DNA of 64,000 nucleotides from Bathynomus jamesi (GCA_023014485.1 JAJOZX010005779.1:62001-126000); one strand, 5' to 3'. Positions 1 through 10,505 are shown, counted from the stretch's first letter. Numbers and translations: made by a program. Notes: a model not told the origin generated them from the letters alone.

Positions 1-175
1 TCACTGCACTTCATCTCCGATGAGTCACATCGCAGCGAACGGCAGCTGGCATGATCATAGGCAAGAAAGGAGTACCCCGACGAGTAGGAAGTACGTCAGA
101 CGGTCAGAGGTTCCAGTCGGAATGTCGGAGAATCAGTGAATATCTATTTTAAGGCGGGTAAAAACAGTAAGGATA
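1..175. repeat. Left flank of BEL-A, duplicated at 56749-56924
   Basis: This noncoding stretch abuts the left LTR. It recurs nearly base for base at 56749-56924 next to the left LTR of the second BEL-A copy; the first visible difference is a one-base indel (tcactgcac versus tcactgccac). It does not recur beside the right LTR at 7611, so it is not part of the element. It marks the edge of a duplicated block. No coding potential is seen. Confidence 0.85.
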
Positions 176-894
176 TGTGAAAAATGCTCTGTATGAATTG
201 GTCCACAATTAACCTACCCCTTATTTCTCCAGTCTAACTATAGAGTAGATCAAGTCTAGCCTAGAGGGGTCAGCCTAGAGATTCCGGAAATGGTCCAGAG
301 CGGGCAGATAAATTGAGGTCCACAGTAGGATTCCTCACCAAACTAGGTTAGGGCAATCTACCTTTACCTTTGTTAAGCTATGAGTTGATGCTGGGTCTTA
401 GGCCACAATGTAGGCCTAAGTTGTCTGACCCAGCTTAATTTAATGAATCTACCTAAACTGGGCTAAAAACACAATTAGTCACTTACTGCTAGTTATTAGA
501 GAGTCCCTTTTCCCGTCTTGTTTGTTTATTAAGAGCGTACTTGCTGGTGGGGATCTTTTTCGTTGTCTGTTCTTGTCCCTTCCCCAGTTCCGTCCTCTCG
601 CCCCCGTTCCTCGTTTTCGTTCTCCTTTGTTCTCCTTTTCGCGGGGCTTTTTCCACCAGCGTCGTGTTGGTTTTTTCCTCGATTGGTTGATCGGTAATGT
701 ATATCTATTACCGAGCACGCTCTTGTCACACAGTATATAAATACTAGTGTGGAGAATAACTCTGGTGAGCAACCAATTGGTTTCATCCACCCAGTTATTG
801 ACATAAAAGGAATTTAATAATTGTTAGATTAACTACCTACCTACTCAGTGAACCATTTTCGTTACCTCCCAACTACCCACTCATCAGTTTTCCA
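176..894 (-). repeat. BEL-A copy 1, 3' LTR (left)
   Basis: This is the 719-bp LTR, starting tgtgaaaaat and ending ttttcca on the plus strand. Read on the minus strand it has a TATA-like TATTTATA at about 734-743 and an AATAAA polyadenylation signal at 525-530, in the order expected for U3-R-U5. This supports the minus orientation given by the coding domains. Confidence 0.9.
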
Positions 895-1132
895 TATACT
901 GGGCCCCGGGAGATAAAAATTTTGGTGTCATTGTCACCAATTTTTATGTCTGAGTGTAGACTAGCTAACTATTTGACTGTAAATGCCTGTTAATCTGATT
1001 AACAGTGCCTATCCTCACCTTCTCATGGAGAAGGTGTAGCATTTAATTAGAAGAGAAAATATACATCCATAGGATGAAACTGTCTATGGTCTTTACCATA
1101 AGAAAAGAAAAAGTGAAAGTTAGAAGATAAAA
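895..1132. other. BEL-A 3' untranslated stretch with hairpins
   Basis: No open frame is seen between the pol stop and the 3' LTR. Two perfect or near-perfect inverted repeats stand out. The arms at 913-927 and 935-947 pair ATAAAAATTTTGGTG with CACCAATTTTTAT. A shorter palindrome, CTGTTAATC/TGATTAACAG, lies at 987-1005. An obvious polypurine tract is not visible next to the LTR. Confidence 0.6.
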
Positions 1133-4100
1133 TTACAATTCCCCAGCATCTATTTTTTGTTGTAAAAATAGTCGCGCCTTTAATGCTGTTTGTCGCTGAG
1201 GTCTTGTGTCTGTCAATGTTGTAGTAGGATGCGTTACCACTCCTACTGTCAAAGGAATAGTTACTGGAAGTTCAGTGTCTCCAGTTGTTACTGTCAGTGG
1301 AGAAGGTTCTCCAAAGTCCATTGTTTTGGGTCCAGACTCTAAAGGGTACAAAAGAGAAATGTCTCTTGTTGTGTCACCCGTTGAAGTCCTTAATTTGACC
1401 ACTCTTGTTACCCCGTCTGCCCCTGGTCTGAGTTCTGAAACTCTAGCCAGAGGCCAGTATTGTCTTGGAGTACTGTCATGTATGAGAACAAGGTCCCCTA
1501 CCTTAATTGTGTCAGACCAATCCTTCTTAGTCATTTGTTTATGTCTCTCCCTTAGACCCATCAAGTACTCAGTTTTCCACTGTTTAATGAAATGAGCTTT
1601 AACTCTAGTTAAATGTTGTAACTTAGTCTGGAGCTCATCATGTCGTTGAGTCCAGTTTGGGTCTTCTGAAGAGTCTATATTGTAGTCCGGCAGGAGACTA
1701 ACTTGTTCTCCCCGAATCAAATGATTTGGAGTTAATGGTTCCGGGTCATTAATGTTGTCACTCACATAAGTGAGTGGTCTATTGTTGATGATGTTCTCAA
1801 TCTCAGCCAGGAGAGTGAGCAACTCAAATAAGTGTATCTGTTTTTTACCAATTGCTTTCTTCAAGCAATTCTTTACTGTTTGTATATTTCTCTCCCAGAT
1901 AGAACCATACCAAGGAGAGGCAACTGGAATATACTTCCACTTTATGTTTGAATTTTTTATATATAATTGTGTGAGTTCATCGCTTAACAAGTCGTGGATG
2001 ACTTGTTCACCAGCCTTGAAATATGTAGCATTGTCAGTCCAAACTGTCTTTGGTACTGAATGTCGTGCACAGAATCTCTTAAAGACAGCAACAAAAGATT
2101 CTGCTGTAAGGTCCTCCACAACATCCAATAAACAGCTCGTGAGGCAGCACATGTAAACAGTACAATGTACATTTTTTGTTCAGTGTCACCCACCCCTACA
2201 GTCAATGCTCTTGTATAGTCAATGCCTACAGTCTCAAAGGGTCTGTTGAGAGTAACTCTCTCCTCTGGCAAAGCAGGAGGATTTGGTTTCCTATAGGGCC
2301 TAGCATGAATACGCCTACATGTGACACACTCACTCAGGACTGTTTTAACAGTGATCCTTCCCTTGCGTATCCAATAAGTTTTTCTTAATGTAGTTAGTGT
2401 CTGTGGTACCCCCATATGATATACATCATTGTGTGTTTGTCTGATGATTAATGTGGTCAAATAGCTAAATCTAGGTAAAAGGATTGGATGTTTGCTTTTG
2501 TATGACAGTTTTGATTTGTCTAATCTCCCTTTACACCTTAGAAGGCCTTCCTCATCTCTGAACAAGTTTAGATCCACAACTACTGATGGTACAGGTTCTT
2601 TTGTTTGTTTCCCATTAGTCAAGAATTCTAACTCTTTATTGTACTCTTTTTGTTGTGCATGGCCTATCCAGTACTTGGTTGCAACTTCTGTATAATTATG
2701 ATTGTTTTTATTTAGCTGTTTGTTTATTGTAGTTAAACAGTTGTGAGCAAACCTCAAACAGTAGGCTGTGACCCTGACAAGTTTACTGAAGTCAGAATAA
2801 CGTTCATAATTAGTGATTGGTTCAACCTTTTCATTTGAAAAGATTAAATTTAATGTCAAGTTAACTTGTTCCACAGGCCATTGGTCTGTATTACAGAACC
2901 ACTTAGGTCCCATAAACCAAGTTTTGTTTGACTTCAACAACTTGTAGGATAAACCTCTGGTCAGAAAGTCTGCTGGATTTTGTTTAGTTGGAACATAGTG
3001 AAAGTTTACTTGTAGGCTTTCATTAGCTTCAGCTATTTCTTTTAGCCTATTTCTTACAAAGATATTCTTACTATTAATGCTATCATTCCGTATCCAGGCA
3101 AGACAAATCTGACTGTCAAGCCAGATGTGGATATCAGTTATGTTCACATCATGGTAAGCATCCTTAAGCAATGAAATGGTTTTAATGGCTAATGCAGCAG
3201 CCAATAGTTCCAATTGAGGTATGGTTCGGGTAGGTTTGAGAAGTGCAACTTTCCCTTTTGCATAAATTAGATGACTTTCTGTAGGACTTACAAGATACGC
3301 ACAGCACCCATAAGCTTGTGTGCTTGCATCAGCAAACACATGAAGTCTCTGAGGCTTATCCCTAAACCCACAGCACCTTTGAATTTTAATGTTCTGCACT
3401 TTTGTTAAATCAGCAGCTAACTTCTTCCAAGATTTTTTATTTTCATTTGTTATTGGATCATCCCACCCAACATTTGTCCTCCAAATTTCTTGGAGGAGAA
3501 TCTTTGATTTTATTGTTGAAGGCAGGAATAGACCCATAGGATCAAAAATTTTGGAAGCCTCTGATAATATTTGTCTTTTAGTATTTGCTTCCTCATCAAG
3601 TTTAAAACCTTTAGTACAGATTGAATCATGACTGTTAGAAGTTGCATCCAAATACCAGTTCATACCTAAAGTTTTAACTCTGTCTGATGGCTCAGTAAGA
3701 CCATTATTATCCTTTAAAATCTTTTTGTTTAAATCCTCATCATTTGAAATCCACTCTCTAAGTTCAAAGTTACCTTGTTGCATAATGTTTTGAGAGTGTT
3801 CATAGACTTCAGATAATTCAGATTTTGTTGTTGTTGAGCCTATTAGATTGTCTACGTAAAAATGTTCCTTAAGGAAGTTCAATGTTAAAGAGTTATTAAA
3901 CTGGTTCAAATGATGTCCAATTGTCAATGCTAATAGGCTAGGTGAGCAATTGGCTCCAAACAACACAACATTAAATCTATAGGTTATGAACCCTTTATTC
4001 AAATCAAATGGATCCTTGAACCATAAGAACCTAAGTTGGTTCTTATCATATTCATTTTTAAGATTTATTCTCAAAAATGCCTTTGAAATGTCACTTTGTA

Positions 4101-4713
4101 CGGCATATTTATCCAACCTGAACCTCAGTAAGATCTTCACAAGGTCAGAAATGAGATTAGGACCCTCAATCAGGCAATCATTCAAACTGTGTTTATCACT
4201 GTCTTTGAGGCTACAGTTATATACTACTCTGAGTTTTGTTGTTGGGGCATCTTGTCGATAAACCCCCCTGTGGGTTAAATAATGACAACCATCTTTTTTA
4301 AAAGGGTTATTTGTTACTTCTTCAATGAAGCCTTTCTGTAGCTGTTCTTTGAAGACATCATTATATATTTGAATATTATTATCTTGTTTGAGTTTTTTCA
4401 TTACTTTATATAAATGTCCTTTAGCTACTTTGAGATTGTCTCTTAAAGTTGGACAATTTATTTTCCAAGGTAACTCAATAAAATAACTATTGTCTTTGCA
4501 CTGAATGGTGTCTTCAAATCTTTCTACTATTAACTGATCTTCTGAAGTTTGATTTGTGTCATGTATACCCACAGATTCTAGCAACCATAAAGTTTGAATT
4601 GCCTCATCCAGAGTTTCATTTGATAGTGATGAATTAATGTTCTCAGTTGATATAATATTATTCAAAGTGTTGCTATTCTTACAGGTGTTATGTAGGACTG
4701 AGTTGAGGCACAT
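1133..4713 (-). pseudogene. BEL-A copy 1 pol: RT, RNase H, integrase; frameshifted
   Basis: The reading frame runs from 4713 to about 2128 and then continues in another frame to 1133. RT occupies the first third: VYNCSLKD, then a first catalytic Asp in QSDISKAFLRI, then HFYVDNLIGS. The usual YVDD box is YVDN here and in copy 2. RNase H follows with FADAS, IPQLELLAA and WLDSQ. The integrase has the H2C2 zinc motif (CVTCRRIHARPY region), GIDYT, DNATYF and SIWERN as D, D and E, then the C-terminal DLVLIHD...PRQYWPLARV domain. Copy 2 has one extra base at the equivalent of 2128 (ccagataa versus ccaataa), so this is a one-base deletion in copy 1. The start at 4713 is the first Met after an in-frame TGA at 4726-4728, so it need not be the real start. 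Confidence 0.92.
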
Positions 4714-4725
4714 AGTATTTGTTAG

Positions 4726-5764
4726 TCATGAACTATTTTGGTTTAGGTCTAGGTTGTATTTGGATAGGTCACCCAAAGGGGCTATCCCTGATGGAGTCTG
4801 AATAGCTATACCATTACCTATCTTCACTATGCCCTTATGAATAAGATTAATATAATCTGCCCCCATTAACATTTCAATGTTAGCTACTGTGTTGTTAGTG
4901 ATATGTCTATCAGCTATTTTGTAGTGTTTTCCCAAATGATTTATGGTTTGTTCTAGTTTGGGTATAACCAGTGGTGGGCACGCGCAACAATTTTTGTAGC
5001 GCCGCAACCGCAACCGCAACTCTGCTGAAATAGTTGCGCCGCACGCGCAAGCGCAACCCTTTTCAAAAAGTTGCGCCGCAAGCGCAAGCGCAACCAAAAA
5101 TGTTGCGCCGCAAGTTGCGCCGCAACTGCCCATCTTTGCATTTAACGTATATCTGCAGTGGTGGGCACGCGCAACAATTTTTGTAGCGCCGCAACCGCAA
5201 CCGCAACTCTGCTGAAATAGTTGCGCCGCACGCGCAAGCGCAACCCTTTTCAAAAAGTTGCGCCGCAAGCGCAAGCGCAACCAAAAATGTTGCGCCGCAA
5301 CTTTTTGCGGCGCAACTGCCCACCTTTGGCCGTATAACCAGTTTGTTTTGTCCTACTTTAAAAATAATAACTGCTTCAATTTTCTCTAATTTATTTTCTA
5401 AATGTAGTTCCAGGTCAATTGTCTTATAGCTATTTTTGTCCGAGTTATCCTTAACAAAGGATGCAATATTGAGTTTTTGTTCATTCGGGATTGGTGTCAA
5501 ACCCAATTTATTAACTACATTTTGCGAAACAAATGTTTGTTGAGAACAACAGTCTATAAGACATCTCACTGGAGTGGTGCTACCCTCACTATTCACTAAG
5601 TCCAAAGTAATAGTTTTCCCAATGGCCAAGGTAGGCCATAAGACCTTTATTGTTTGGCCCATGGCCAAGGTAGGCCATAAGACCTTTATTGTTTGGCCCA
5701 TGGCCAAGGTAGGCCATAAGACCCTTATTGTTTGGCCTATGGCCAAGGTAGGCCATAAGACCAA
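4726..5764 (-). pseudogene. BEL-A copy 1 protease region, split by insertion
   Basis: The frame enters from the minisatellite, whose 13-codon units read on into TLDLVNSEGSTTPVRCLIDCC, and continues through a BEL-type aspartic protease. The active-site motif reads LIDCCSQQTF, so the usual D-S/T-G-S is D-C-C-S. Copy 2 has the same motif, which argues it predates the duplication. The frame ends at a TGA (4726-4728) followed directly by CTA and is in register with the RT frame downstream. In this copy the domain is interrupted by the element at 4970-5331. Confidence 0.82.
4970..5331. mobile_element. hAT-like MITE, two tandem copies
   Basis: The insertion is absent from BEL-A copy 2 at the same site. 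It is flanked by an 8-bp duplication, gtataacc (4962-4969 and 5332-5339). The ends pair as AGTGGTGGGCA and TGCCCACCTTTG. Inside are two similar units (4970-about 5140 and 5157-5331) joined by about 17 bp, each built from GCGCCGCAA/GCGCAAGCGCAAC words. It has no coding capacity. The 8-bp duplication and CAGTGGTG-type ends fit hAT. Confidence 0.85.
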
Positions 5765-6380
5765 GGTTCAATTGTTATTTGGCCCATGGCCAAGGTAGGC
5801 CATAAGACCCTTATTGTTTGGCCCATGGCCAAGGTAGGTCATAAGACCAAGGTTCAATTGTTATTCGGCCCATGGCCAAGGTAGGACATAAGACCCTTAT
5901 TGTTTGGCCCATGGCCAAGGTAGGCCATAAGACCTTTATTGTTTGGCCCATGGCCAAGGTAGGCCATAAGACCTTTGTTTGGCCCATGGCCAAGGTAGGC
6001 CATAAGACCTTTATTGTTTGGCCCATGGCCAAGGTAGGCCATAAGACCTTTATTGTTTGGCCCATGGCCAAGGTAGGCCATAAGACCTTTATTGTTTGGC
6101 CCATGGCCAAGGTAGGCCATAAGACCTTTATTGTTTGGCTCATGGCCACAGTAAGCCATAAGACCAAGGTTCAGTTGTTTGGCCCATGGCCAAGGTAGGC
6201 CATAAGACCCTTATTGTTTGGCTCATGGCCACAGTAGGCCATAAGACCAAGGTTCAGTGTTTGGGCTATGGCCAAAGTAGGCCATAAGACCAAGGTTCAG
6301 TGTTTGGGCTATGGCCAAAGTAGGCCATAAGACCAAGGTTCAGTGTTTGGGCTATGGCCAAAGTAGGCCATAAGACCCTT
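5618..6380 (-). repeat. 39-bp minisatellite within BEL-A (about 19 units)
   Basis: The unit contains GGCCCATGGCCAAGG, TAGGCCATAAGACC and TTTATTGTTT, mostly 39 bp long, with variants carrying AAGGTTCAATTG. Because 39 is 13 codons, the array stays open in several frames; on the minus strand it reads VLWPTLAMGQTIK repeatedly and is in frame with the protease. It occupies the place of gag. Copy 2 carries about 20 units with different variant order. Confidence 0.93.
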
Positions 6381-6872
6381 TTGAGTAACCCATGCAATCC
6401 TTGCTTATGTTCAGATAGGTTGAGTGTATTTGTGGCACATGTAAAGAGTACAGTGTATATATACATATATATACACACAGATTGCAAGGAATGCATGTGC
6501 CTGTTGAAAAAATCTGTTGAGTGATTCTTCCTTAAAAGAAGAATTGGATGCTTGGAGTTGTATGCATTTTAAATGCTTGTTCACTAATGTTGTTTAACTG
6601 GGGATCGTAATGAAATAGAGGACAAGAAGAAATTACCAGAGAAGAGAGAGCACAGACAAAACAGTCAAGTTTAAATTTGGTTTAATCCCCCCCAAGTACT
6701 TATGTGTCACTCAGGTCTAAGCTTATAAGAGAATGAGACTCCTTAAATGTAAATGTTTCCCAGTTAGGCCCTAGGTTGTAGACCTAATTAGGCTTGATTA
6801 GGTTAGGCTTAGGCTAGACCATTTAGCCTAATTCTGCAATTTTTGTTAAGTAAGGTTAAGGTTTGTAAATTC
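6381..6872 (-). other. BEL-A leader between primer site and minisatellite
   Basis: About 490 bp with no long minus-strand frame and no zinc-knuckle or other gag motif. A short TATA-rich patch (tatatatacatatatata) lies at 6452-6473. A C-run and several TTAGGCCTA-like words occur at 6690-6830. The stretch is nearly identical in copy 2. Confidence 0.6.
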
Positions 6873-6890
6873 CCGACACACGGACCACCA
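6873..6890 (-). promoter_or_regulatory. BEL-A primer binding site
   Basis: Immediately inside the right (5') LTR the minus strand reads TGGTGGTCCGTGTGTCGG. It begins TGG, as expected for a site complementary to a tRNA 3' CCA end, and lies one base from the LTR. Copy 2 has one substitution. I did not identify the tRNA. Confidence 0.7.
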
Positions 6891-6891
6891 A

Positions 6892-7610
6892 TGTGAAAAA
6901 TGCTCTGTATGAATTGGTCCACAATTAACCTACCCCTTATTTCCCCAGTCTAACTATAGAGTAGATCAAGTCTAGCCTAGAGGGGTCAGCCTAGAGATTC
7001 CGGAAATGGTCCAGAGCGGGCAGATAAATTGAGGTCCACAGTAGGATTCCTCACCAAACAAGGTTAGGGCAATCTACCTTTACCTTTGTTAAGCTATGAG
7101 TTGATGCTGGTTCTTAGGCCACAATGTAGGCCTAAGTGGTCTGACCCAGCTTAATTTAATGAATCTACCTAAACTGGGCTAAAAACACAATTAGTCACTT
7201 TCTGCTAGTTATTAGAGAGTCCCTTTTCCCGTCTTGTTTGTTTATTAAGAGCGTACTTGCTGGTGGGGATCTTTTTCGTTGTCTGTTCTTGTCCCTTCCC
7301 CAGTTCCGTCCTCTCGCCCCCGTTCCTCGTTTTCGTTCTCCTTTGTTCTCCTTTTCGCGGGGCTTTTTCCACCAGCGTCGTGTTGGTTTTTTCCTCGGTT
7401 GGTTGATCGGTAATGTATATCTATTACCGAGCACGCTCTTGTCACACAGTATATAAATACTAGTGTGGAGAATAACTCTGGTGAGCAACCAATTGGTTTC
7501 ATCCACCCAGTTATTGACATAAAAGGAATTTAATAATTGTTAGATTAACTACCTACATACTCAGTGAACCATTTTCGTTACCTCCCAACTACCCACTCAT
7601 CAGTTTTCCA
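6892..7610 (-). repeat. BEL-A copy 1, 5' LTR (right)
   Basis: This is the second LTR of copy 1. It differs from the left LTR at a handful of sites, for example cactttctgc versus cacttactgc and cctcggttgg versus cctcgattgg. The same two differences separate the right LTR of copy 2 from its left LTR. Confidence 0.9.
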
Positions 7611-8460
7611 TAGATATGTTGAATGATTAAAGGAACAAATCATTCATCGCATATCGGTGGGAAAAATACGATGTTTGTACAATATTTAGACACTGTCAAA
7701 GATCACATAAACTTAATCAGTAAGAGATAGAGAAAATGTACATTCCAGAATAATGAGTTTGTGACGTGTTTATGACAACTTAGAATTTCGGCTCACAGTT
7801 GTATAAGAAATAGGCCAGAAATAGGCCTAGCAACTATTCGTAATATAATCATTCACTATACAGAATAAAACAGGTAAAATTAAATACACACACATAAACG
7901 CATTAGAATGCTATTTTATTTTATTTATATCTTTTTATTATGTTTTAATTTTCTTCTAAACACTGTCAAGCCACGATTTTTTCTTTCTTGAGGAAGGAAA
8001 CTGATTCGCTATAGAGAACAGAAAGTTCTTTTGACAAATGATACGCGTATTTATATCATTTGTTAACGACTTTCATGTCATTAAATCTAAGATGTTATGC
8101 AACAAAAACAAAAAAACAGAAGAGTGATTTCAAAAATTAAAGAGAAGAGATAAAGAGCCAGGCACGCAGCGTTGAAATAATAGAAAAATCTAGGAAATAA
8201 TCTTTTTCCATGAAAATATACCGACTGATATAAACTAAACTCTGTGTAATGCAATATAAAAGCTTTTAAAACTCTACAATGGCATAGCATAATAAAATGT
8301 CCAGCTCAGACTTAACATAGCTCATACAGTAATGTTTACGAGAAGAACAAAAACAAAAATTTGTCTGATGAAATTAGTTATGCTTCAAAAGCAACATAGA
8401 AAACGAATTGATAGAAATAATTTATTTCATTGGGTAACTAACACACACAACACACACATG

Positions 8461-8477
<17 letters not shown>
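7611..8477. other. AT-rich intergenic stretch
   Basis: No gene, RNA or repeat with recognisable similarity is seen. The sequence is AT-rich with short low-complexity runs and ends in an (AT)n block at about 8461-8492. The short open frames on the minus strand have no recognisable domain. Confidence 0.5.
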
Positions 8478-8492
<15 letters not shown>

Positions 8493-8498
<6 letters not shown>

Positions 8499-8670
8499 GA
8501 ATCACAAAATAACACGTGACCTTATTAATAAGCAAACAACCACAAGGAAAAGGAAACACAAAGTCCGAGCGCTTTCGTGATATATTCACATTATCAAGGA
8601 GGAACAGAATAATGTGAATATATCACGAAAGCGCTCGGACTTTGTGTTTCCTTTTCCTTGTGGTTGTTTG

Positions 8671-8674
<4 letters not shown>
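8493..8674. repeat. Palindrome of two PLE terminal repeats in (AT)n
   Basis: The left arm (8493-8606) is the minus-strand copy of the PLE terminal repeat seen at 40120-40233 and 44680-44790. The right arm (8610-8674) is the plus-strand copy. They share ATGTGAATATATCACGAAAG, then GCGCTCGGACTTTGTGTTTCC and the GTGGTTGTTTGCTTAT end. The structure is bordered by (AT)n on both sides (8461-8492 and 8674-8733). No PLE coding sequence accompanies it. Confidence 0.85.

Positions 8675-8733
<59 letters not shown>
8675..8733. repeat. (AT)n microsatellite
   Basis: A pure dinucleotide run of about 60 bp that closes the right side of the PLE palindrome. Confidence 0.95.
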
Positions 8734-8737
<4 letters not shown>

Positions 8738-9251
8738 GTGGACAATTTTTTTTTTATTTAAAAAAATAAAATGATCAATAAATTCCCAATAGCCTATGCC
8801 ATGAATAAGTCGTTTTGGTAAATAGAAATTGTAAATAAATCTGTAATTAATAGTTAAGCATGGGACTAGTTCGTGTAACATGTAGACTCATTAGATATAT
8901 GTAGTATATTTGGATGATTAATTATATTAGCCGATTAGTCATGCCTCTTCAGTGGGGAGTGTTGGAAATCTAGAAGAGGAAGAGCTAGCTCATTGCATGG
9001 TCGTAGCTAGACATTAAAAAAGTAAAAAAGTATACATACGAGGTCGTGAAAATCGAAAATAAATCAAACGTCACAAGAAAGTGTATTAAGATTATTTATT
9101 TATTTTATTATTTATTAATTTGTCTAACAAATTAATAAATAATAAAATAAATAGATAAATAAATAAATAAACAAATGCATATAAAAAACAATACACAAAT
9201 GAATGAATCATAGAATACTAGAATAATGACCTGAAATTAAATCACTGACGA
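8734..9251. other. AT-rich stretch with an LTR remnant and a hairpin
   Basis: At 8938-8985 the plus strand reads CCTCTTCAGTGGGGAG then TGTTGGAAATCTAGAAGAGG. This resembles the polypurine tract and LTR start of BEL-B (minus strand, 10527-10487), so it is a short remnant of a related element in the opposite orientation. At about 9093-9157 an AT-rich inverted repeat with arms of about 31 bp surrounds a CTA loop. No gene is seen. Confidence 0.6.
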
Positions 9252-9896
9252 GTGACGATCTATCAATACATTATATCCCACTCTCCTTTCCCTGAAATCT
9301 CCATTTTAGGTGAGTTCAATGTTCACCACCACCACCTTTGGCTTTCCTTCCATTTCACTAACACCCCTGGTGAACTAGCTTGCAGCTTCTCTATCCTGAA
9401 TGACCAAGAGCAGATTGTACAGCACCCTACTCATATCCCTGATCGCTTTCGAGATAGGCCCAACATTATGGATTTATTTCCCACCACTCATCCTTCTTGT
9501 TACTCTGTCAAACTTTTTTCTCCGTTGGGCTCCTCCGACCACAAACTTATTTATATCTGCTTCCTGTCCTATCGTTCCAGTTCAGCCTTTGGATCCTCTC
9601 AAGTGGCGGTACCTTTGACGACTGCTTTGATGACTGCTTCCATGGTCGCTGAGCGGATCACGGAGGTGATTCTCTCGGGCATGGAGGAGTACATTCCATA
9701 TTCTATTACTCTGACTACTAATGCAAAAAATCTTGGTTTATTTTGCTTGTTCCAATGCATCCGCAACAGAGAGGTGCCTTTCAGAGGGTATTGTCGCCAT
9801 CCAACTTCTGACTCTCACTTAGCTTATATTTCTGCCCAAAATTGTGCAAAATCTGTTCGACTCGCCAAAAAAATTCATCATCAGGCAAAAATCTGA
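9252..9896 (+). pseudogene. Jockey-like non-LTR element, endonuclease part
   Basis: The translation carries the C-terminal half of an APE-type endonuclease: ISILGEFNVHH, then QIVQHPTHIPD, MDLFPTTHPS, and PLGSSDHKLI (the SDH motif). The 5' part of the endonuclease is missing. Downstream the frame passes through FDDCFDDC-like coding in another frame and ends NCAKSVRLAKKIHHQAK, typical of the linker before RT. It is cut at 9909 by BEL-B, and its RT resumes at 17206 after the target duplication. The clade name is inferred from motifs. Confidence 0.78.
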
Positions 9897-9909
9897 AAAC
9901 ATATCCACT

Positions 9910-10505
9910 TGTTATTTTATTTATTTGTTGGGTTCAAAATCACAGCTGAGCCGTGAACGGCCAAGTTCTAAAGGGCCAGTTCTACCTACAGCCCAAGTTA
10001 AGCTAAAATTAAAAACTTACGGACTTGAGGTCCTATTAGGTCCTACCTCAGGGTTGCTGACTCGATGTGGGCCTACCTTAGGCCTCAGTTGCATGAATTT
10101 AAGATAAAAACAAAAGGGGCACTATTTATGGTCTTCTTTCTCAACCTTGCAACAACAACGCAACCTGGACTATTGCACGATGCAACAATCTTGTATCTAA
10201 ACAACCAAACTGAATTGCAAGAGAGCTCTCTATAAGACCACACCCTGTAAGTACGGCATTCCACAAACGAGTAGAAAGGACGCGCAGCGCCCCAAAATGA
10301 TGCCACCAGAGTGCCCAAACAATGATGCCACAAGAGCCCAAAAATGCTAGCTCTAAATTAAATGAATTTTTCACTAACCTTACAATTATGAGATGGATAT
10401 ATATACACCTTAACTTAATATATACAAGCAATGCTGCATCAATCAGCTTAGTCATCATATCGCCTTGGGACAACAATGGTTCTTCCTCTTCTAGATTTTC
10501 TAACA
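9910..10505 (-). repeat. BEL-B 3' LTR (left)
   Basis: The 596-bp LTR starts tgttatttta and ends ttttctaaca on the plus strand. Compared with the right LTR it shows several small indels, including one around the duplicated gtacggca and one in the ttgctgactcgat region, so it is older than BEL-A. Confidence 0.9.

Larger units (their letters stand above)
176..7610 (-). mobile_element. BEL/Pao LTR retrotransposon BEL-A, copy 1 (gag-less, broken)
   Basis: The element has direct LTRs at 176-894 and 6892-7610, a tRNA-type primer site inside the right LTR, and on the minus strand protease, RT, RNase H, integrase and the BEL-type C-terminal domain, in that order. The order and the pre-integrase zinc motif are those of BEL/Pao. 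LTR-to-LTR differences are few (I counted seven in 719 bp), so insertion is recent. No convincing target duplication is visible: the left flank ends ggata and the right flank begins tagata. Damage includes a one-base deletion in pol near 2128 and a hAT-like insertion at 4970-5331 in protease. There is no gag; a 39-bp minisatellite lies in its place. Confidence 0.93.

Noticed and set aside
479..804. Overlapping frames of 72-103 codons in the BEL-A LTRs (also at 7195 and 57227)
   Set aside because: They lie in the LTR U3/R region, overlap on both strands, and recur only because the LTR does.
5811..6198. Open frames on both strands within the minisatellite
   Set aside because: A 39-bp unit without stops is open in several frames automatically; only the minus frame joined to protease has possible meaning.
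5618..6380. CRISPR-like regular repeat
   Set aside because: The 39-bp units are head to tail without unique spacers, inside a eukaryotic retrotransposon; it is a minisatellite.
45..7616. A target-site duplication for BEL-A copy 1
   Set aside because: ggata on the left and tagata on the right do not give a clean 4-6 bp match directly next to the LTR ends.
8672..8881. Frames rich in IYIYIY at (AT)n runs, here and at 39469, 44812, 46125 and 49967
   Set aside because: These are translations of (AT)n microsatellites, with no domain.
9400..10107. Plus-strand frames across the BEL-B LTR border
   Set aside because: Part lies in the Jockey-like endonuclease in the wrong frame and part in the LTR; neither has a domain.
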